The notes beneath the pieces are model-generated. The model searched no databases and was not told the origin of the DNA. It saw only the letters and a list, made by a program, of their open reading frames with translations. A program made the position numbers and the translations under genes. This document shows positions 26,189 through 35,162 of a DNA stretch of 64,000 nucleotides, one piece after another (position 1 is the stretch's first letter; every line of letters begins with the position of its first letter). The DNA comes from Azospirillum sp. OGB3. GTDB lineage: Bacteria; Pseudomonadota; Alphaproteobacteria; Azospirillales; Azospirillaceae. The stretch is taken from NCBI RefSeq assembly GCF_014192915.1, contig NZ_JACHYN010000002.1, forward strand, positions 310,001 to 374,000. The letters are read 5' to 3'.

Positions 26189-26746
26189 TCAGCCGGCGTG
26201 CCAGGGACCGCCCGGACGAGCGAATCTTTCCACCTGATCGCGCAGCTTCTGGATTTGCGACGGGGTGAGGGCGAGGCCGAGCCGTGCGGCGAAGGCGGCG
26301 GCCAGCGCGCCGCGCGTCGGGCGCTCCCCCCGTTCCGACAGGCTGCGGTACAGCTCGAACGCTGCGGCGTAGCGTCGCAAGGCGTCCGGGCGACGGCGGA
26401 GTTGGGCCGCCTGTGGGGTGGCGGCCGACTCCAGATGGGCTTCCAGGCGGTGCAGGGCGTCCGCCGCCGACAGGGCGGGCAGGGGGACGGGCGGTTCCGG
26501 TTCCGGCTCGGGCCGGCCGATGGCCGCCTTGGCGCGGCACCGCCGCTGGCGCAGCCGGTCCTCGTTGCGCAGCCGTTCCGCATAGGCGGGGTCGCTGCGC
26601 CGCCGCTCGGTGCGGGCCCGGTTGGCGCGGGCGTTGCGCTCCTCCCGGTCCGCGTGGCTCTGCGGATCGCTGAGAAGGAAGGCCAGCTCCTCCGCGGTCA
26701 GGCGCAGGGAATCGGTGTCGGCGTCAGCGTCGTTTTCGGCAATCAT
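26189..26746 (-). CDS. Hypothetical charged, Ala/Arg-rich protein
   Basis: 185 residues from ATG 26746 (a TTG 45 bases upstream is the alternative). An acidic N-terminus (AENDADADTDSLRLTAEELA) is followed by a long basic helical region (REERNARANRARTERRRSDP, residues 36-55) and a C-terminal domain (RYAAAFELYRSLSERGERPT, then LTPSQIQKLRDQVERF). The last part resembles a small helical DNA- or protein-binding module, but no family is recognised. The plus strand offers a longer open frame here, but its composition is less protein-like. Confidence 0.5.
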   Translation of the reverse strand: MIAENDADADTDSLRLTAEELAFLLSDPQSHADREERNARANRARTERRRSDPAYAERLRNEDRLRQRRCRAKAAIGRPEPEPEPPVPLPALSAADALHRLEAHLESAATPQAAQLRRRPDALRRYAAAFELYRSLSERGERPTRGALAAAFAARLGLALTPSQIQKLRDQVERFARPGGPWHAG

Positions 26747-26815
26747 GCCGAAAGCAACGTTTCGGGCGCCGTCGTTGATCCATGCCGCCAAAGAAGGTCA
26801 CAGGCCGGACGCGTG

Positions 26816-27856
26816 TCAGGCCGCGTGGTGCATCTCCCGGGCGTCCGGGCAGGGGCCGGTTTCAACCTGGACCGTGGCGTGGCCGATGCCGAAGCGTCCG
26901 CGCAGGGTTTCGACCAGATCGCGCAGCACCGCGTCCCGGTCGGTTCCCGGCGGCACCACGGCGTGCATGGTCAGCAGGGGCCTCTCCGCCGTCAGGGACC
27001 AGACATGGACGTGATGGATGTCGGTGACCGCCGGTACCGCCTCGTGCAGGGCGCTGCGCAACTCGTCCACGTCGATGCCGACCGGCGTGCCCTCCACCAG
27101 GATGTGGGCGCTCTGCCGCACCACCTCCCAGGCGCCGCGCAGGATCAGCAGGGCGACCAGCACCGACAGGATGGGGTCGATGGGTGTCCAGCCGGTCGCC
27201 AGGATGATGCCTGCCGCCGCGACCGCCGCCACCGAGCCGAGCAGGTCGCCCAGAACATGAAGGGCGGCGCCGCGGACATTCAGGTTCTCACGGTCGCCGC
27301 GGTGCAGGATGTAGAGGCCGGCGAGGTTGCCCAGCCCGCCCAGCACCGCCACCGCCATCATGGTGCCGCCCAGGACCGGTTGGGGCTCCATCAGCCGCTG
27401 CGCCGCCTCCCACAGGATCCAGGCGGAGAGCAGGAACAGGCTGAGGCCGTTGACGAAGGCGGCGAGCACCTGGAGCCGGTGGTAGCCGAAGCTGCGCCGC
27501 CGGTCGGACGGGCGCCGCCCCAGCCGGAAGGCCAGCCAGGCCAGCGCCAGCGCCGCCGCGTCGGTCAGCATGTGCCCGGCGTCGGCCAGCAGGGCGAGCG
27601 ACCCGGACAGCACGCCGCCCACCACCTCCACCACCATCAGGCTGGCGGTCATCAGCAGGACCAGCAGGATCCGCCGCTCGCTGTCCGCCGTCACCGTGGC
27701 GGTGTGGGAATGCCCATGGCCATGCTCGTGCCCGTGCCCGTGATGGTGGTCATGGTCATGATGCTCGTGATCGTGGTGATGGGCGCCGTGGCCCTGCGGT
27801 CCCTGCGTCACTGGCCTTGCCCCCTCACGGTCATGCTTGGAATGGGACGACAGCAT
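26816..27856 (-). CDS. Cation diffusion facilitator (Zn/Co/Cd exporter)
   Basis: 346 residues. A His-rich N-terminus (repeated HDH/HGH, residues 23-52) is followed by about six membrane helices. Metal-site motifs are HxxxD-type LLADAGHMLTDAAALALAW (residues 89-107) and ALHVLGDLLGSV. A cytoplasmic ferredoxin-like C-terminal domain ends the protein (IHHVHVWSLTAERPLLTMH). It exports Zn2+ or a similar divalent cation from the cytoplasm in exchange for protons. It is a ZitB/CzcD-type protein of normal length; the His tail suggests metal buffering. No metal regulator is adjacent. Confidence 0.92.
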   Translation of the reverse strand: MLSSHSKHDREGARPVTQGPQGHGAHHHDHEHHDHDHHHGHGHEHGHGHSHTATVTADSERRILLVLLMTASLMVVEVVGGVLSGSLALLADAGHMLTDAAALALAWLAFRLGRRPSDRRRSFGYHRLQVLAAFVNGLSLFLLSAWILWEAAQRLMEPQPVLGGTMMAVAVLGGLGNLAGLYILHRGDRENLNVRGAALHVLGDLLGSVAAVAAAGIILATGWTPIDPILSVLVALLILRGAWEVVRQSAHILVEGTPVGIDVDELRSALHEAVPAVTDIHHVHVWSLTAERPLLTMHAVVPPGTDRDAVLRDLVETLRGRFGIGHATVQVETGPCPDAREMHHAA

Positions 27857-27999
27857 CAGGATAGGACCGATGCCGCGCCGCCGTCACGGCGTTTCCGGTC
27901 ACGGCGATTTCGCTGTCCATCGCAACGGGCCCTCGTGCTAGAGAATGCCTCCGACACGAGACGTCACCCCATTTCACAGCAGACGGGACCCGGCCGGCC

Positions 28000-29463
28000 A
28001 TGACCCCCAGGCAAGCCCTCCAGCAGCGCCTCGCCGCCCTGGACGCGCATCTCCGCGCGGAAAACCCGAACCTCCTCCCGGTCATTCCGACCTTCCGCAA
28101 TTTCGACCGGGTGCTGGTCCGGCTGGGCCTGCTGGGGCCGCACGAGTCGCTGACCACGCGCATTCCCTGGTGGCCGATGATCGCGGTGCTGGGAACCTTC
28201 TCCGCGGGCAAGTCCACCTTCCTCAACGGCTATCTCGGCGCGCCGCTGCAGAACACCGGCAACCAGGCGGTGGACGACAAGTTCACGGTGATCTGCCACG
28301 GCCAGGAGACCCGGCGCGAGGCCCTGCCGGGCACCGCGCTGAACGCCGACCCGCGCTTTCCCTTCTACCGGATCGCCGACGAGATCGAGAAGGTCGCGGC
28401 CGGCGAGGGCAAGCGCATCGACAACTACCTGCAGCTCAAGACGCTGTCGGGCGACCGGACGCGCGGCAAGATCTTCATCGACTCGCCGGGCTTCGACGCC
28501 GACGACCAGCGCCGCTCGGTGCTGCGACTGGTCGACCACATCGTCGAGCTGTCCGACCTCGTGCTGGTCTTCTTCGACGGGCGCCACCCGGAGCCGGGGG
28601 CGATGCAGGACACGCTGAAGCATCTGGTGGCCAAGACGGTGGACCGCGCCGACGCGCGCAAGGTCTGCTACATCCTGAACCAGATCGACACCACGGCGAA
28701 GGAAGACAATCTGGAGGCGGTGTTCGGCGCGTGGCAGCGCGCCATCGCCCAGGCCGGCTTGGTGTCGGGCCGCTTCTACGCGCTCTACGACAGCAAGTCG
28801 GCGGTCGCCATCGCCGACGACGCGGTGCGCGCCCGTTACGAGGCACGGCGCGACTCCGACCTCGCCGAACTCCAGGTGCGCATCAACGAGGTGGAGGTCG
28901 CCCGCGCCTACCGCATCGTCGGCATGATCGACAGCCTCGTGAAGGAGCTGAAGGGCGAGATCGTCCCGCAGCTCGCCGCGGCGATGAAGCGCTGGCGCAA
29001 GCTGGTGCTGATCGGCGATGCGGTGTGGCTGGCCCTGCTCGCCCTGCTGTTCGGCGGGATCGCCAGCCTCGCCGGCGGAGACACGGTGTCGGTCTTCCTC
29101 ACCTGGCTGACCCAGTCGCAGCCGGCCTGGGCCGGCGGCCTGCCGGTCGGGGTGCTGGCGGCGCTGGTGGTGCTGGGCGGCCTGTTCGGCGCCGGCCATT
29201 TCTGGCTGCGCTCCTTCATGGCCCGTCGCGTCGCCCGCAGCCTGCCGGAGCGCTACGGCGATGTGGACCTGAACCTCCAGCAGGGCTTCCTGCGCAACAC
29301 CCGCTTCTTCCGCTCGATCTTCCGCAAGAAGCCAGTGGGCTGGAGCGGTGGGGCCGAGAAGCGCATCTTCTCCATCCGCGAGGCGGTGGCGGAGCATGTC
29401 CAGCGCATCAACGACCTGTTCACCGACCCCGCCGGGCGGCGCAACCGCGCCCCGGCGGAGTGA
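28000..29463 (+). CDS. Dynamin-like/EHD-type GTPase with membrane hairpin
   Basis: 487 residues. GTPase motifs are G1 GTFSAGKST (residues 65-73), G3 DSPGFD and G4 NQID. Two hydrophobic helices lie at about 342-362 and 383-405 (LIGDAVWLALLALLFGG; VGVLAALVVLGGLFGAGHF), followed by a basic C-terminal region. This is the layout of bacterial dynamin-like or EHD-related proteins, which remodel or guard membranes. It is not in a fused or tandem pair as BDLPs often are. It is divergent from the metal exporter; the solute-binding gene follows by 34 bases. Confidence 0.8.
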   Translation: MTPRQALQQRLAALDAHLRAENPNLLPVIPTFRNFDRVLVRLGLLGPHESLTTRIPWWPMIAVLGTFSAGKSTFLNGYLGAPLQNTGNQAVDDKFTVICHGQETRREALPGTALNADPRFPFYRIADEIEKVAAGEGKRIDNYLQLKTLSGDRTRGKIFIDSPGFDADDQRRSVLRLVDHIVELSDLVLVFFDGRHPEPGAMQDTLKHLVAKTVDRADARKVCYILNQIDTTAKEDNLEAVFGAWQRAIAQAGLVSGRFYALYDSKSAVAIADDAVRARYEARRDSDLAELQVRINEVEVARAYRIVGMIDSLVKELKGEIVPQLAAAMKRWRKLVLIGDAVWLALLALLFGGIASLAGGDTVSVFLTWLTQSQPAWAGGLPVGVLAALVVLGGLFGAGHFWLRSFMARRVARSLPERYGDVDLNLQQGFLRNTRFFRSIFRKKPVGWSGGAEKRIFSIREAVAEHVQRINDLFTDPAGRRNRAPAE

Positions 29464-29497
29464 GCGAACGGCAACGGGTGAGGGGAGGGGCTGGGCG

Positions 29498-30292
29498 ATG
29501 GCGGGGCGCCGGTGTGTTCTGGCCATGCTCCTGCTGCTGGCGGCGTTCGGTCCCGTCCGGGCGGCGTCGTCCGGCTCGGCCCCCCTTGGGTCGGTCCCCT
29601 TTGGGTCGGCCCTGGATCTGGTCACCGGCAACGACTTCGCGCCCTTCACCGGGGAGGATCTGCCGCAAGGCGGCCTGCTGACCGACATCGTGCGCCGCGC
29701 CTTCGGTGAGGTCGGGCTGCGTTACGAGGTGCGCTTCATGCCCTGGCGCCGCGGCTACGACGGCGTGCTGGCGGGCAAGTTCCTGGGCACCTTCCCCTAT
29801 GTCCGCACGCCGGACCGGGAGATGGAGATGCTGTTCTCCGACCCGCTTCTGGAGGTGCGGCAGCTCGTCTATCTGTCCGTCCGCAGTGGCATGGCGTTCA
29901 CCAGCCCCGAGGATTTCCGGGGTCGCACGGTCTGTGCTCCGGTGGGCTACGCCCTGCCGCCGGAGCTGGCGGAACTGGCCGCGGCGGGCGCCCTGACGCG
30001 CGAAAGCCCGGCGGACCTGCCGGCCTGCGTGCGGATGGTCGCCTCGGGCCGTGTGGACGCCTTCGTCATCGACGAATTCACCGGGCGGAGCGCGGTGGCG
30101 AAGGCGATGGCCGGGGATGAGATCCGCGTCGCCCCCTTGCCCTATGCCCGCGCCGGGCAGCACCTGATTCTCTCCCGTTCGCTGCCGGAGGCGGCGGCAA
30201 TCCTGGCCGCCTTCAACGCCGGATTGAAGAAGCTGAAGGAAGGCGGCGCCTTCGAGGAGATCCTGCGCCGTCATCTGTCCGCCGCGCCGTGA
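29498..30292 (+). CDS. Periplasmic solute-binding protein, family 3 type
   Basis: 264 residues with a signal peptide (about 1-22, MAGRRCVLAMLLLLAAFGPV). The mature part fits the amino-acid-type SBP fold: TGNDFAPFTGEDLPQGG near the start, FPYVRTPDREMEMLFSDPL, VASGRVDAFVIDEFTG. A GGGGAGGGG ribosome site is 7 bases before the ATG. No permease or ATPase gene is adjacent, so it may be an orphan binding protein or a sensor partner. The ligand is unknown. Confidence 0.8.
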   Translation: MAGRRCVLAMLLLLAAFGPVRAASSGSAPLGSVPFGSALDLVTGNDFAPFTGEDLPQGGLLTDIVRRAFGEVGLRYEVRFMPWRRGYDGVLAGKFLGTFPYVRTPDREMEMLFSDPLLEVRQLVYLSVRSGMAFTSPEDFRGRTVCAPVGYALPPELAELAAAGALTRESPADLPACVRMVASGRVDAFVIDEFTGRSAVAKAMAGDEIRVAPLPYARAGQHLILSRSLPEAAAILAAFNAGLKKLKEGGAFEEILRRHLSAAP

Positions 30293-30354
30293 GGCGTTTG
30301 GCGCCGAAGGAGGCAGAACACGCCGAATGGACGTAATGTTTGCGCCATGCGGCA

Positions 30355-30382
30355 TTGCCAGCGCGACGCAAAGTGCTATAAA
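30355..30382 (+). promoter_or_regulatory. Sigma-70-type promoter of aroQ-accBC
   Basis: TTGCCA (30355-30360), 16 bases, TATAAA (30377-30382), about 36 bases before the aroQ start. This is a good match for a vegetative promoter. Confidence 0.6.
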
Positions 30383-30417
30383 CGCGCGGACTCGATCTTG
30401 GAAAAGGGGCGTGGCCC

Positions 30418-30867
30418 GTGGCCATCGACGCTTCCGTTCTGGTCCTGAACGGACCGAACCTGAACATGCTGGGCGTGCGCGAACCGCACATTTATGGCTC
30501 CATGACGCTCGACGACCTGGAAGGCGCATGCCAGGAACGCGCCGAACAGCTCGGGCTGGCCATCGACTTCCGGCAGTCGAACCACGAGGGCGAACTTGTT
30601 TCCTGGATTCAGCAGGCGCGGACGGAGCATGACGGCATCGTCATCAACGCCGGCGCCTACAGCCACACCTCCGTCGCCATCATGGACGCGCTGATCCTGT
30701 CCGAGCTGCCGATCGTCGAGGTGCATCTCTCCAACATCTACAAGCGTGAGGCCATCCGCCACCACTCGCACATTTCCGCGGTGGCCAAGGGGATGATCTG
30801 CGGCTTCGGCCCGCACGGGTATCTGCTGGCGCTGGACGCCATGGCGAATATCCTCGAGCGCGACTAA
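30418..30867 (+). CDS. aroQ: Type II 3-dehydroquinate dehydratase
   Basis: 149 residues, the usual length. It dehydrates 3-dehydroquinate to 3-dehydroshikimate, the third shikimate step. Motifs: LNGPNLNMLGVREPHIYG (catalytic Tyr on the lid loop), INAGAYSHTS and VEVHLSNIYKREAIRHHS. Start is GTG 30418, right after the AAAAGGGG tract. It is first in an aroQ-accB-accC operon, an order common in alphaproteobacteria. Confidence 0.96.
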   Translation: MAIDASVLVLNGPNLNMLGVREPHIYGSMTLDDLEGACQERAEQLGLAIDFRQSNHEGELVSWIQQARTEHDGIVINAGAYSHTSVAIMDALILSELPIVEVHLSNIYKREAIRHHSHISAVAKGMICGFGPHGYLLALDAMANILERD

Positions 30868-30890
30868 GGAACACGGGAAAAACGAACACC

Positions 30891-31340
30891 ATGGCAAGCT
30901 TCGACATCGACGGCGATCTGGTCCGCAAGCTCGCGGATCTCCTGCGTGAGACGGGCTTGAGCGAGATCGAGTTTGCCGAGGGCGAGAAGCGGATCCGCGT
31001 CACCCGCCCGACGGCCGCCCAAGCGGTGGCCGTGCACGCTCCGGTCGCCGCTCCCGCCCCCGTTGCGGCTCCGGCCGCCGCCCCGGCGGGCAAGCCCGCC
31101 AGCCATCCCGGCGCGGTCACCTCGCCGATGGTCGGCACGGCCTACGCCGCGGCCGAGCCGGGCGGCACGCCCTTCGTGCGCGTCGGCGACACGGTGAAGG
31201 CCGGCCAGACCGTCCTCATCATCGAGGCGATGAAGGTCATGAACCCCATCAAGGCCCCGCGGGGCGGCACGGTCGTCGAGATCCTGATCTCCGACAGCCA
31301 GCCGGTGGAGTTCGGCGAAGTCCTTATGATCATCGAGTGA
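30891..31340 (+). CDS. accB: Acetyl-CoA carboxylase biotin carboxyl carrier protein
   Basis: 149 residues: an N-terminal helical domain, an Ala/Pro-rich linker (about 44-68) and a C-terminal biotinyl domain. The biotinylated Lys is in EAMKVMNPI at about residue 115. It carries carboxybiotin between AccC and AccAD in malonyl-CoA synthesis. It starts 23 bases after aroQ, and its stop lies 20 bases before accC. Confidence 0.97.
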   Translation: MASFDIDGDLVRKLADLLRETGLSEIEFAEGEKRIRVTRPTAAQAVAVHAPVAAPAPVAAPAAAPAGKPASHPGAVTSPMVGTAYAAAEPGGTPFVRVGDTVKAGQTVLIIEAMKVMNPIKAPRGGTVVEILISDSQPVEFGEVLMIIE

Positions 31341-31360
31341 GCGGGGATCATCCCTTGGCG

Positions 31361-32704
31361 ATGTTCGAGAAGGTCCTGATCGCGAACCGCGGTGAGATTG
31401 CTCTGCGCATCCACCGCGCCTGCCGCGAGATGGGAATCCAGACCGTGGCGGTGCATTCCACCGCCGACGCCGACGCCATGCACGTCCGCCTCGCGGACGA
31501 GAGCGTGTGCATCGGTCCCGCGTCGGCCCGCGAAAGCTACCTGAACATTCCGGCGATCCTGTCGGCGGCGTCGATCACCGGGGCGGACGCGATCCATCCC
31601 GGCATCGGCTTCCTGTCGGAGAACGCCCAGTTCGCGGAGATGGTGGAGGAGCACGGCTTCACCTTCATCGGCCCGACCGCGGAGCATATCCGCATCATGG
31701 GCGACAAGGTCACCGCCAAGAAGACGGTGATGGAACAGGGGCTGCCCGTGGTCCCCGGCTCCGATGGCCCGGTGCCGACGCTGGAAGAGGCCGAAGCGAT
31801 CGGCCGCGAGACCGGCTATCCGATCCTCATCAAGGCGGCGGCGGGCGGCGGCGGCAAGGGCATGAAGGTCGCCCGCAACCCCGACCAGCTCAAGGAAGCC
31901 TACCAGCTCGCCCGCGGCGAGGCGCGCGCCGCCTTCGGCAACGACGAAGTCTACATCGAGAAGTATCTCGGCAAGCCCCGGCACATCGAGATCCAGCTTC
32001 TCGGCGACGAGCACGGCAACTGCGTGCATTTCGGCGAGCGCGACTGCTCCGTGCAGCGCCGCCACCAGAAGGTCATCGAGGAAGCCCCGTCGCCGGCCCT
32101 GAACGCCGAGCAGCGCGCCTTCATCGGCGATCTGGCGGCCAAGACGGCGGCGGCCATCGGCTATCGCGGCGTCGGCACGATGGAGTTCCTGTTCGAAGAC
32201 GGGCAGTTCTACTTCATCGAGATGAACACCCGCCTGCAGGTCGAACACACGATCACCGAGATGATCACCGGCATCGATCTGGTGCGCGAGCAGATCCGCG
32301 TGGCGACCGGCGCCCCGCTCGGCTACGGCCAAGCGGACATCCGCTTCCAGGGCCATTCGATCGAGTGCCGCGTGAACGCGGAGCATCCGGAGACCTTCAT
32401 CCCGTCGCCGGGGAAGATCGACGGCTACCACGCGCCGGGCGGCCTGGGTGTGCGCGTCGACTCGGCGCTCTACGACGGCTACCGCATCCCGCCGCATTAC
32501 GACAGCCTGATCGCCAAGCTGGTCGTCCACGGCACCACCCGCAACGAGTGCCTGATGCGGCTGCGCCGGACGATCGAGGAGTATGTGATCGGCGGCGTCG
32601 ACACCACGCTGCCCCTGCACCAGCGCATCATCGCGCAGCAGGCCTTCATCGACGGCAACTACGACATCCACTGGCTCGAACAGCTGATGGGCATGAAGAA
32701 GTAA
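31361..32704 (+). CDS. accC: Biotin carboxylase subunit of acetyl-CoA carboxylase
   Basis: 447 residues, family length. ATP-grasp enzyme that carboxylates the AccB biotin. Visible are IANRGEIALRI at the N-terminus, the ATP loop AAAGGGGKGMK (about 156-166), EKYLGKPRHIEIQ and the catalytic FIEMNTRLQVEHTITE. ATG 31361 gives the usual MFEKVLIANRG start. A strong terminator follows. Confidence 0.98.
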   Translation: MFEKVLIANRGEIALRIHRACREMGIQTVAVHSTADADAMHVRLADESVCIGPASARESYLNIPAILSAASITGADAIHPGIGFLSENAQFAEMVEEHGFTFIGPTAEHIRIMGDKVTAKKTVMEQGLPVVPGSDGPVPTLEEAEAIGRETGYPILIKAAAGGGGKGMKVARNPDQLKEAYQLARGEARAAFGNDEVYIEKYLGKPRHIEIQLLGDEHGNCVHFGERDCSVQRRHQKVIEEAPSPALNAEQRAFIGDLAAKTAAAIGYRGVGTMEFLFEDGQFYFIEMNTRLQVEHTITEMITGIDLVREQIRVATGAPLGYGQADIRFQGHSIECRVNAEHPETFIPSPGKIDGYHAPGGLGVRVDSALYDGYRIPPHYDSLIAKLVVHGTTRNECLMRLRRTIEEYVIGGVDTTLPLHQRIIAQQAFIDGNYDIHWLEQLMGMKK

Positions 32705-32731
32705 GCCGTCGAACGGTTCGCCGAGCGGTTC

Positions 32732-32780
32732 AACGAAAAGAGCCCTTCCTCCCGATGGGGAGGAAGGGCTCTTTTCGTTT
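32732..32780 (+). terminator. Intrinsic terminator of the aroQ-accBC operon
   Basis: AACGAAAAGAGCCCTTCCTCC pairs with the mirrored GGAGGAAGGGCTCTTTTCGTT around a CGATG loop: a 20-base stem with flanking A and T runs, active in both directions. Confidence 0.92.
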
Positions 32781-32861
32781 GGCGAGCTTCTGCTCCAACA
32801 GGAATTGGCAACCTTGCCCCTTTCCCCGGAGGGAAGAGGGGAGCGTCGGGGGCGGATGGGG

Positions 32862-33515
32862 CTATGGCGCCGCGGTCAGCAGCGCGTCGCGGCGGCAGCG
32901 ATCGACCACCTTGGCGCCGCAGGGCATGAAGGACAGGTCCTTGTTCAGGCACAACCGCACCTCCGCCACGTCGCGCTTGGAGCAGATCAGCGCCACCGAC
33001 TCCGGTTCCAGCCCCGGGTTGGCCTGGACGAACAGGCGTTCCACCTGGGTCGCCGGGATTGACAGGTCGGATTTCGGAGCCTGGAGCGCCTCAGGAATCT
33101 TCACCTTGGCGAAGGCCTTGCGGACCTGCGCGAAATAATCGGTGACGGGCAGGCCGCTGCAGGTGCCGTGCTTCGTCCATTGGTGCACGATCAGCCCGAC
33201 GCTGGGCATCACCGGCATGGTGGCGTCGACCACCGCCCGGGGAACCGTGCGATCGCGGCTGCAGGTGGCCGGGTAGCCGCCGTTGCTGTATTGCGGCCAG
33301 AGGCCGTGGACGATGAAGCCGAACTTGCGCTCCACCCCGCACTGGTCCGGGTCGGCGTCGCCCTGATTCTTGGTGCAATGGGTGGGCGACCAGGACAGGC
33401 TGAGCACATAGTAATCGAAGGTGCCGGGCTCCGCCCTGCGCTGCGCCCATGACGCGCCGGTCATCGAGAGAAACGCAACCACCGATACGATGATGGCTGA
33501 CAGAACCGTCTTCAT
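32862..33515 (-). CDS. Ribonuclease T2 family protein (secreted)
   Basis: 217 residues. The signal peptide (about 1-24) ends at ASWAQ. The two catalytic segments are intact: FIVHGLWPQ (CAS I His) and VHQWTKHGTC (CAS II Lys-His). Paired cysteines suggest disulfides. It degrades RNA in the periplasm or outside the cell, possibly for nutrient scavenging. It is inserted against the direction of its neighbours between accC and aat, suggesting a lineage-specific addition. Confidence 0.92.
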   Translation of the reverse strand: MKTVLSAIIVSVVAFLSMTGASWAQRRAEPGTFDYYVLSLSWSPTHCTKNQGDADPDQCGVERKFGFIVHGLWPQYSNGGYPATCSRDRTVPRAVVDATMPVMPSVGLIVHQWTKHGTCSGLPVTDYFAQVRKAFAKVKIPEALQAPKSDLSIPATQVERLFVQANPGLEPESVALICSKRDVAEVRLCLNKDLSFMPCGAKVVDRCRRDALLTAAP

Positions 33516-33627
33516 GTTGGAGCTCCTGTGATGAGAACCTCTTCCAGTTGCATACCATGGTGGGAGCCACCTGTCGCGCGGAAGTGGTGCGCTGAGATAA
33601 CGTTGCGGGGGCGAGGGGGCGAACGGC

Positions 33628-33641
33628 TATAGTGTCGGCGA
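33628..33641 (+). promoter_or_regulatory. -10 element of aat, likely leaderless transcript
   Basis: TATAGT (33628-33633) ends 7 bases before the aat ATG (33641), so transcription would begin at or beside the start codon. A weak TTGCGG lies 19 bases upstream. No ribosome site precedes the ATG, consistent with a leaderless message. Confidence 0.45.
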
Positions 33642-34282
33642 TGATCGAACTGTCTGCATCGCTGCTTCTGCGCGCCTACGCCGCCGGCATTTTCCCGATG
33701 GCGGAGAACGCCGACTCCGAGGAGCTGTACTGGTTCGATCCGGAACGGCGCGGCGTCCTGCCGCTGGAGGGCTTCCACGTTCCGCGCAAGCTGCGCAGGA
33801 CGGTGCGGCGCGGCCCGTTCGAGCTGCGCTTCGACACGGCCTTCCGCGCGGTGATCGAGGCCTGCGCGGAACCGACGCCGGATCGCCCGAAGACCTGGAT
33901 CAACGGCGACATCCTGCGGCTCTACACCGAACTGCACGAGCGCGGTTGCGCCCACAGCGTGGAATGCTGGAGCGGGGGGCAACTCGTCGGCGGCCTCTAT
34001 GGCGTCGCGCTGGGCGGTGCCTTTTTCGGGGAAAGCATGTTCAGCCGCGTCACCGACGCCAGCAAGGTGGCGCTGGTGCATCTGGTCGCCCGGCTGCGGG
34101 CGGCGGGCTACACGTTGCTGGACGCGCAGTTCGTGACGGAGCATCTGAGCCAGTTCGGCGCCGTGGAGATCCCGCGCGCCGAGTACCGCCGCCGGCTGGC
34201 GGCCGCGCTGGCGGTGCCGACGGACTTCGGCGGCGTCGACCAGGAGGCGGCCATCGCGGCGCTGTTCGGCGCGGAAGGCTGA
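33641..34282 (+). CDS. aat: Leucyl/phenylalanyl-tRNA-protein transferase
   Basis: 213 residues. It adds Leu or Phe to N-terminal Lys/Arg of proteins, marking them for ClpAP by the N-end rule. Motifs: [55 protein letters not shown] (spread over 108-128), [29 protein letters not shown] 33641 is preferred over GTG 33632, which lies inside the -10 element. Confidence 0.95.
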   Translation: MIELSASLLLRAYAAGIFPMAENADSEELYWFDPERRGVLPLEGFHVPRKLRRTVRRGPFELRFDTAFRAVIEACAEPTPDRPKTWINGDILRLYTELHERGCAHSVECWSGGQLVGGLYGVALGGAFFGESMFSRVTDASKVALVHLVARLRAAGYTLLDAQFVTEHLSQFGAVEIPRAEYRRRLAAALAVPTDFGGVDQEAAIAALFGAEG

Positions 34283-34303
34283 GAGCGGGGCGCTGGGCTG
34301 GGC

Positions 34304-34741
34304 TCAGTCCCCCTCGCAGGACAGGACCCAGACATCGTAGATGGGGTGCTCCATCGCCGACAAGGCGGGGCTGGAGGCGAACATCCAGCCGCTGAACACC
34401 GGCTCGGCCTGCTCGCCGGGCTTGTTCTCGATCACTTCGAGGAAGGCCGCGGTCTCCGGCGGCTCGATCGGCGGGTTCTCCTTGCAGGCGCGCAGCGTGA
34501 TGCGCAGGCTGCCGAGCGCCTTGGTCTCGCCGACCGCGATGGTGAAGGTGGAGGTGCGGGCGGTGATCTTGTCCAGCCCCTGTAGCTTGGCGGCGTGGCG
34601 GCTGACCATCTCCTCCGGCACCGGGGCGGCGTCGGCCGGGCCGGTCAGGCCCAGGGCCGGCAGGCAGAGCAGCGCGGCCGCCAGGGCCGCGCCGCGAAGG
34701 CGGAGGCTTTTCGGAGTCGTCGTCACTTGGATCGTCGTCAC
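34304..34741 (-). CDS. DUF2155 exported protein
   Basis: 145 residues with a signal peptide (about 1-39). The core LQGLDKITARTSTFTIAVGE, ITLRACKENPPIEPPETAAF and VFSGWMFASSPALSAMEHP is diagnostic of DUF2155, an alphaproteobacterial periplasmic family of unknown function regularly found near aat and NDUFA12, as here. It is convergent with aat and downstream of the lipoprotein gene. Confidence 0.9.
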   Translation of the reverse strand: MTTIQVTTTPKSLRLRGAALAAALLCLPALGLTGPADAAPVPEEMVSRHAAKLQGLDKITARTSTFTIAVGETKALGSLRITLRACKENPPIEPPETAAFLEVIENKPGEQAEPVFSGWMFASSPALSAMEHPIYDVWVLSCEGD

Positions 34742-34846
34742 TGGGGATCGCTTCCGTGATGTCGAACGGCGTGGGCCGAAACCCGACAGCCTTCTAGCCC
34801 GGAAGCGTCTCCCCGTCTACTCCGTGCAGGCTTTGTCGGGCCGGCT

Positions 34847-35116
34847 TTACTGGGTGATGCTGCCGCTGGGGCGGGTGCCGCCGTAGGGGGCGTTGGGGGT
34901 TGACGGACCGGCAGTACCCTCCTTCTCCTCGACCTTCTGGGTGGCGGTGCCGCCCGCAGCACCCGCGGCGCCGCCGACCACCGCGCCGACCGGCCCGCCA
35001 ACCACGGCGCCCGCCGCAGCCCCGCCCAGAGCGCCGCTGGCGGCCTTCTCCTCGGTGTTGACGCCGCAGGCGGCGGCGAGCAGGGCGAGGCCGAGAACCA
35101 GGAAACGGGCTTTCAT
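34847..35116 (-). CDS. Small glycine-zipper lipoprotein
   Basis: 89 residues. A lipoprotein signal with lipobox LLAAAC (Cys17) is followed by an Ala/Gly/Val segment with glycine-zipper repeats (GGAAAGAVVGGPVGAVVGGA, residues 29-48) that can insert in membranes, and a polar tail. It probably lies in the outer or inner membrane facing the periplasm. The AAGGAG site is well spaced. A perfect EcfG consensus on the minus strand at 35163-35188 suggests stress induction. Function is unknown. Confidence 0.75.
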   Translation of the reverse strand: MKARFLVLGLALLAAACGVNTEEKAASGALGGAAAGAVVGGPVGAVVGGAAGAAGGTATQKVEEKEGTAGPSTPNAPYGGTRPSGSITQ

Positions 35117-35162
35117 CGCTGATCTCCTTTGATGAGTGTGCCGTGTTGGATCCGGGCAAGGA

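Noticed and set aside
26198-28003. 601-residue plus-strand frame
   Set aside because: It is antisense to the clear metal exporter and to the more protein-like minus-strand gene at 26189-26746.
32812-32870. Third copy of the MITE-like repeat
   Set aside because: It is GC-rich with short G runs but lacks the 11-base terminus and the paired palindromes.
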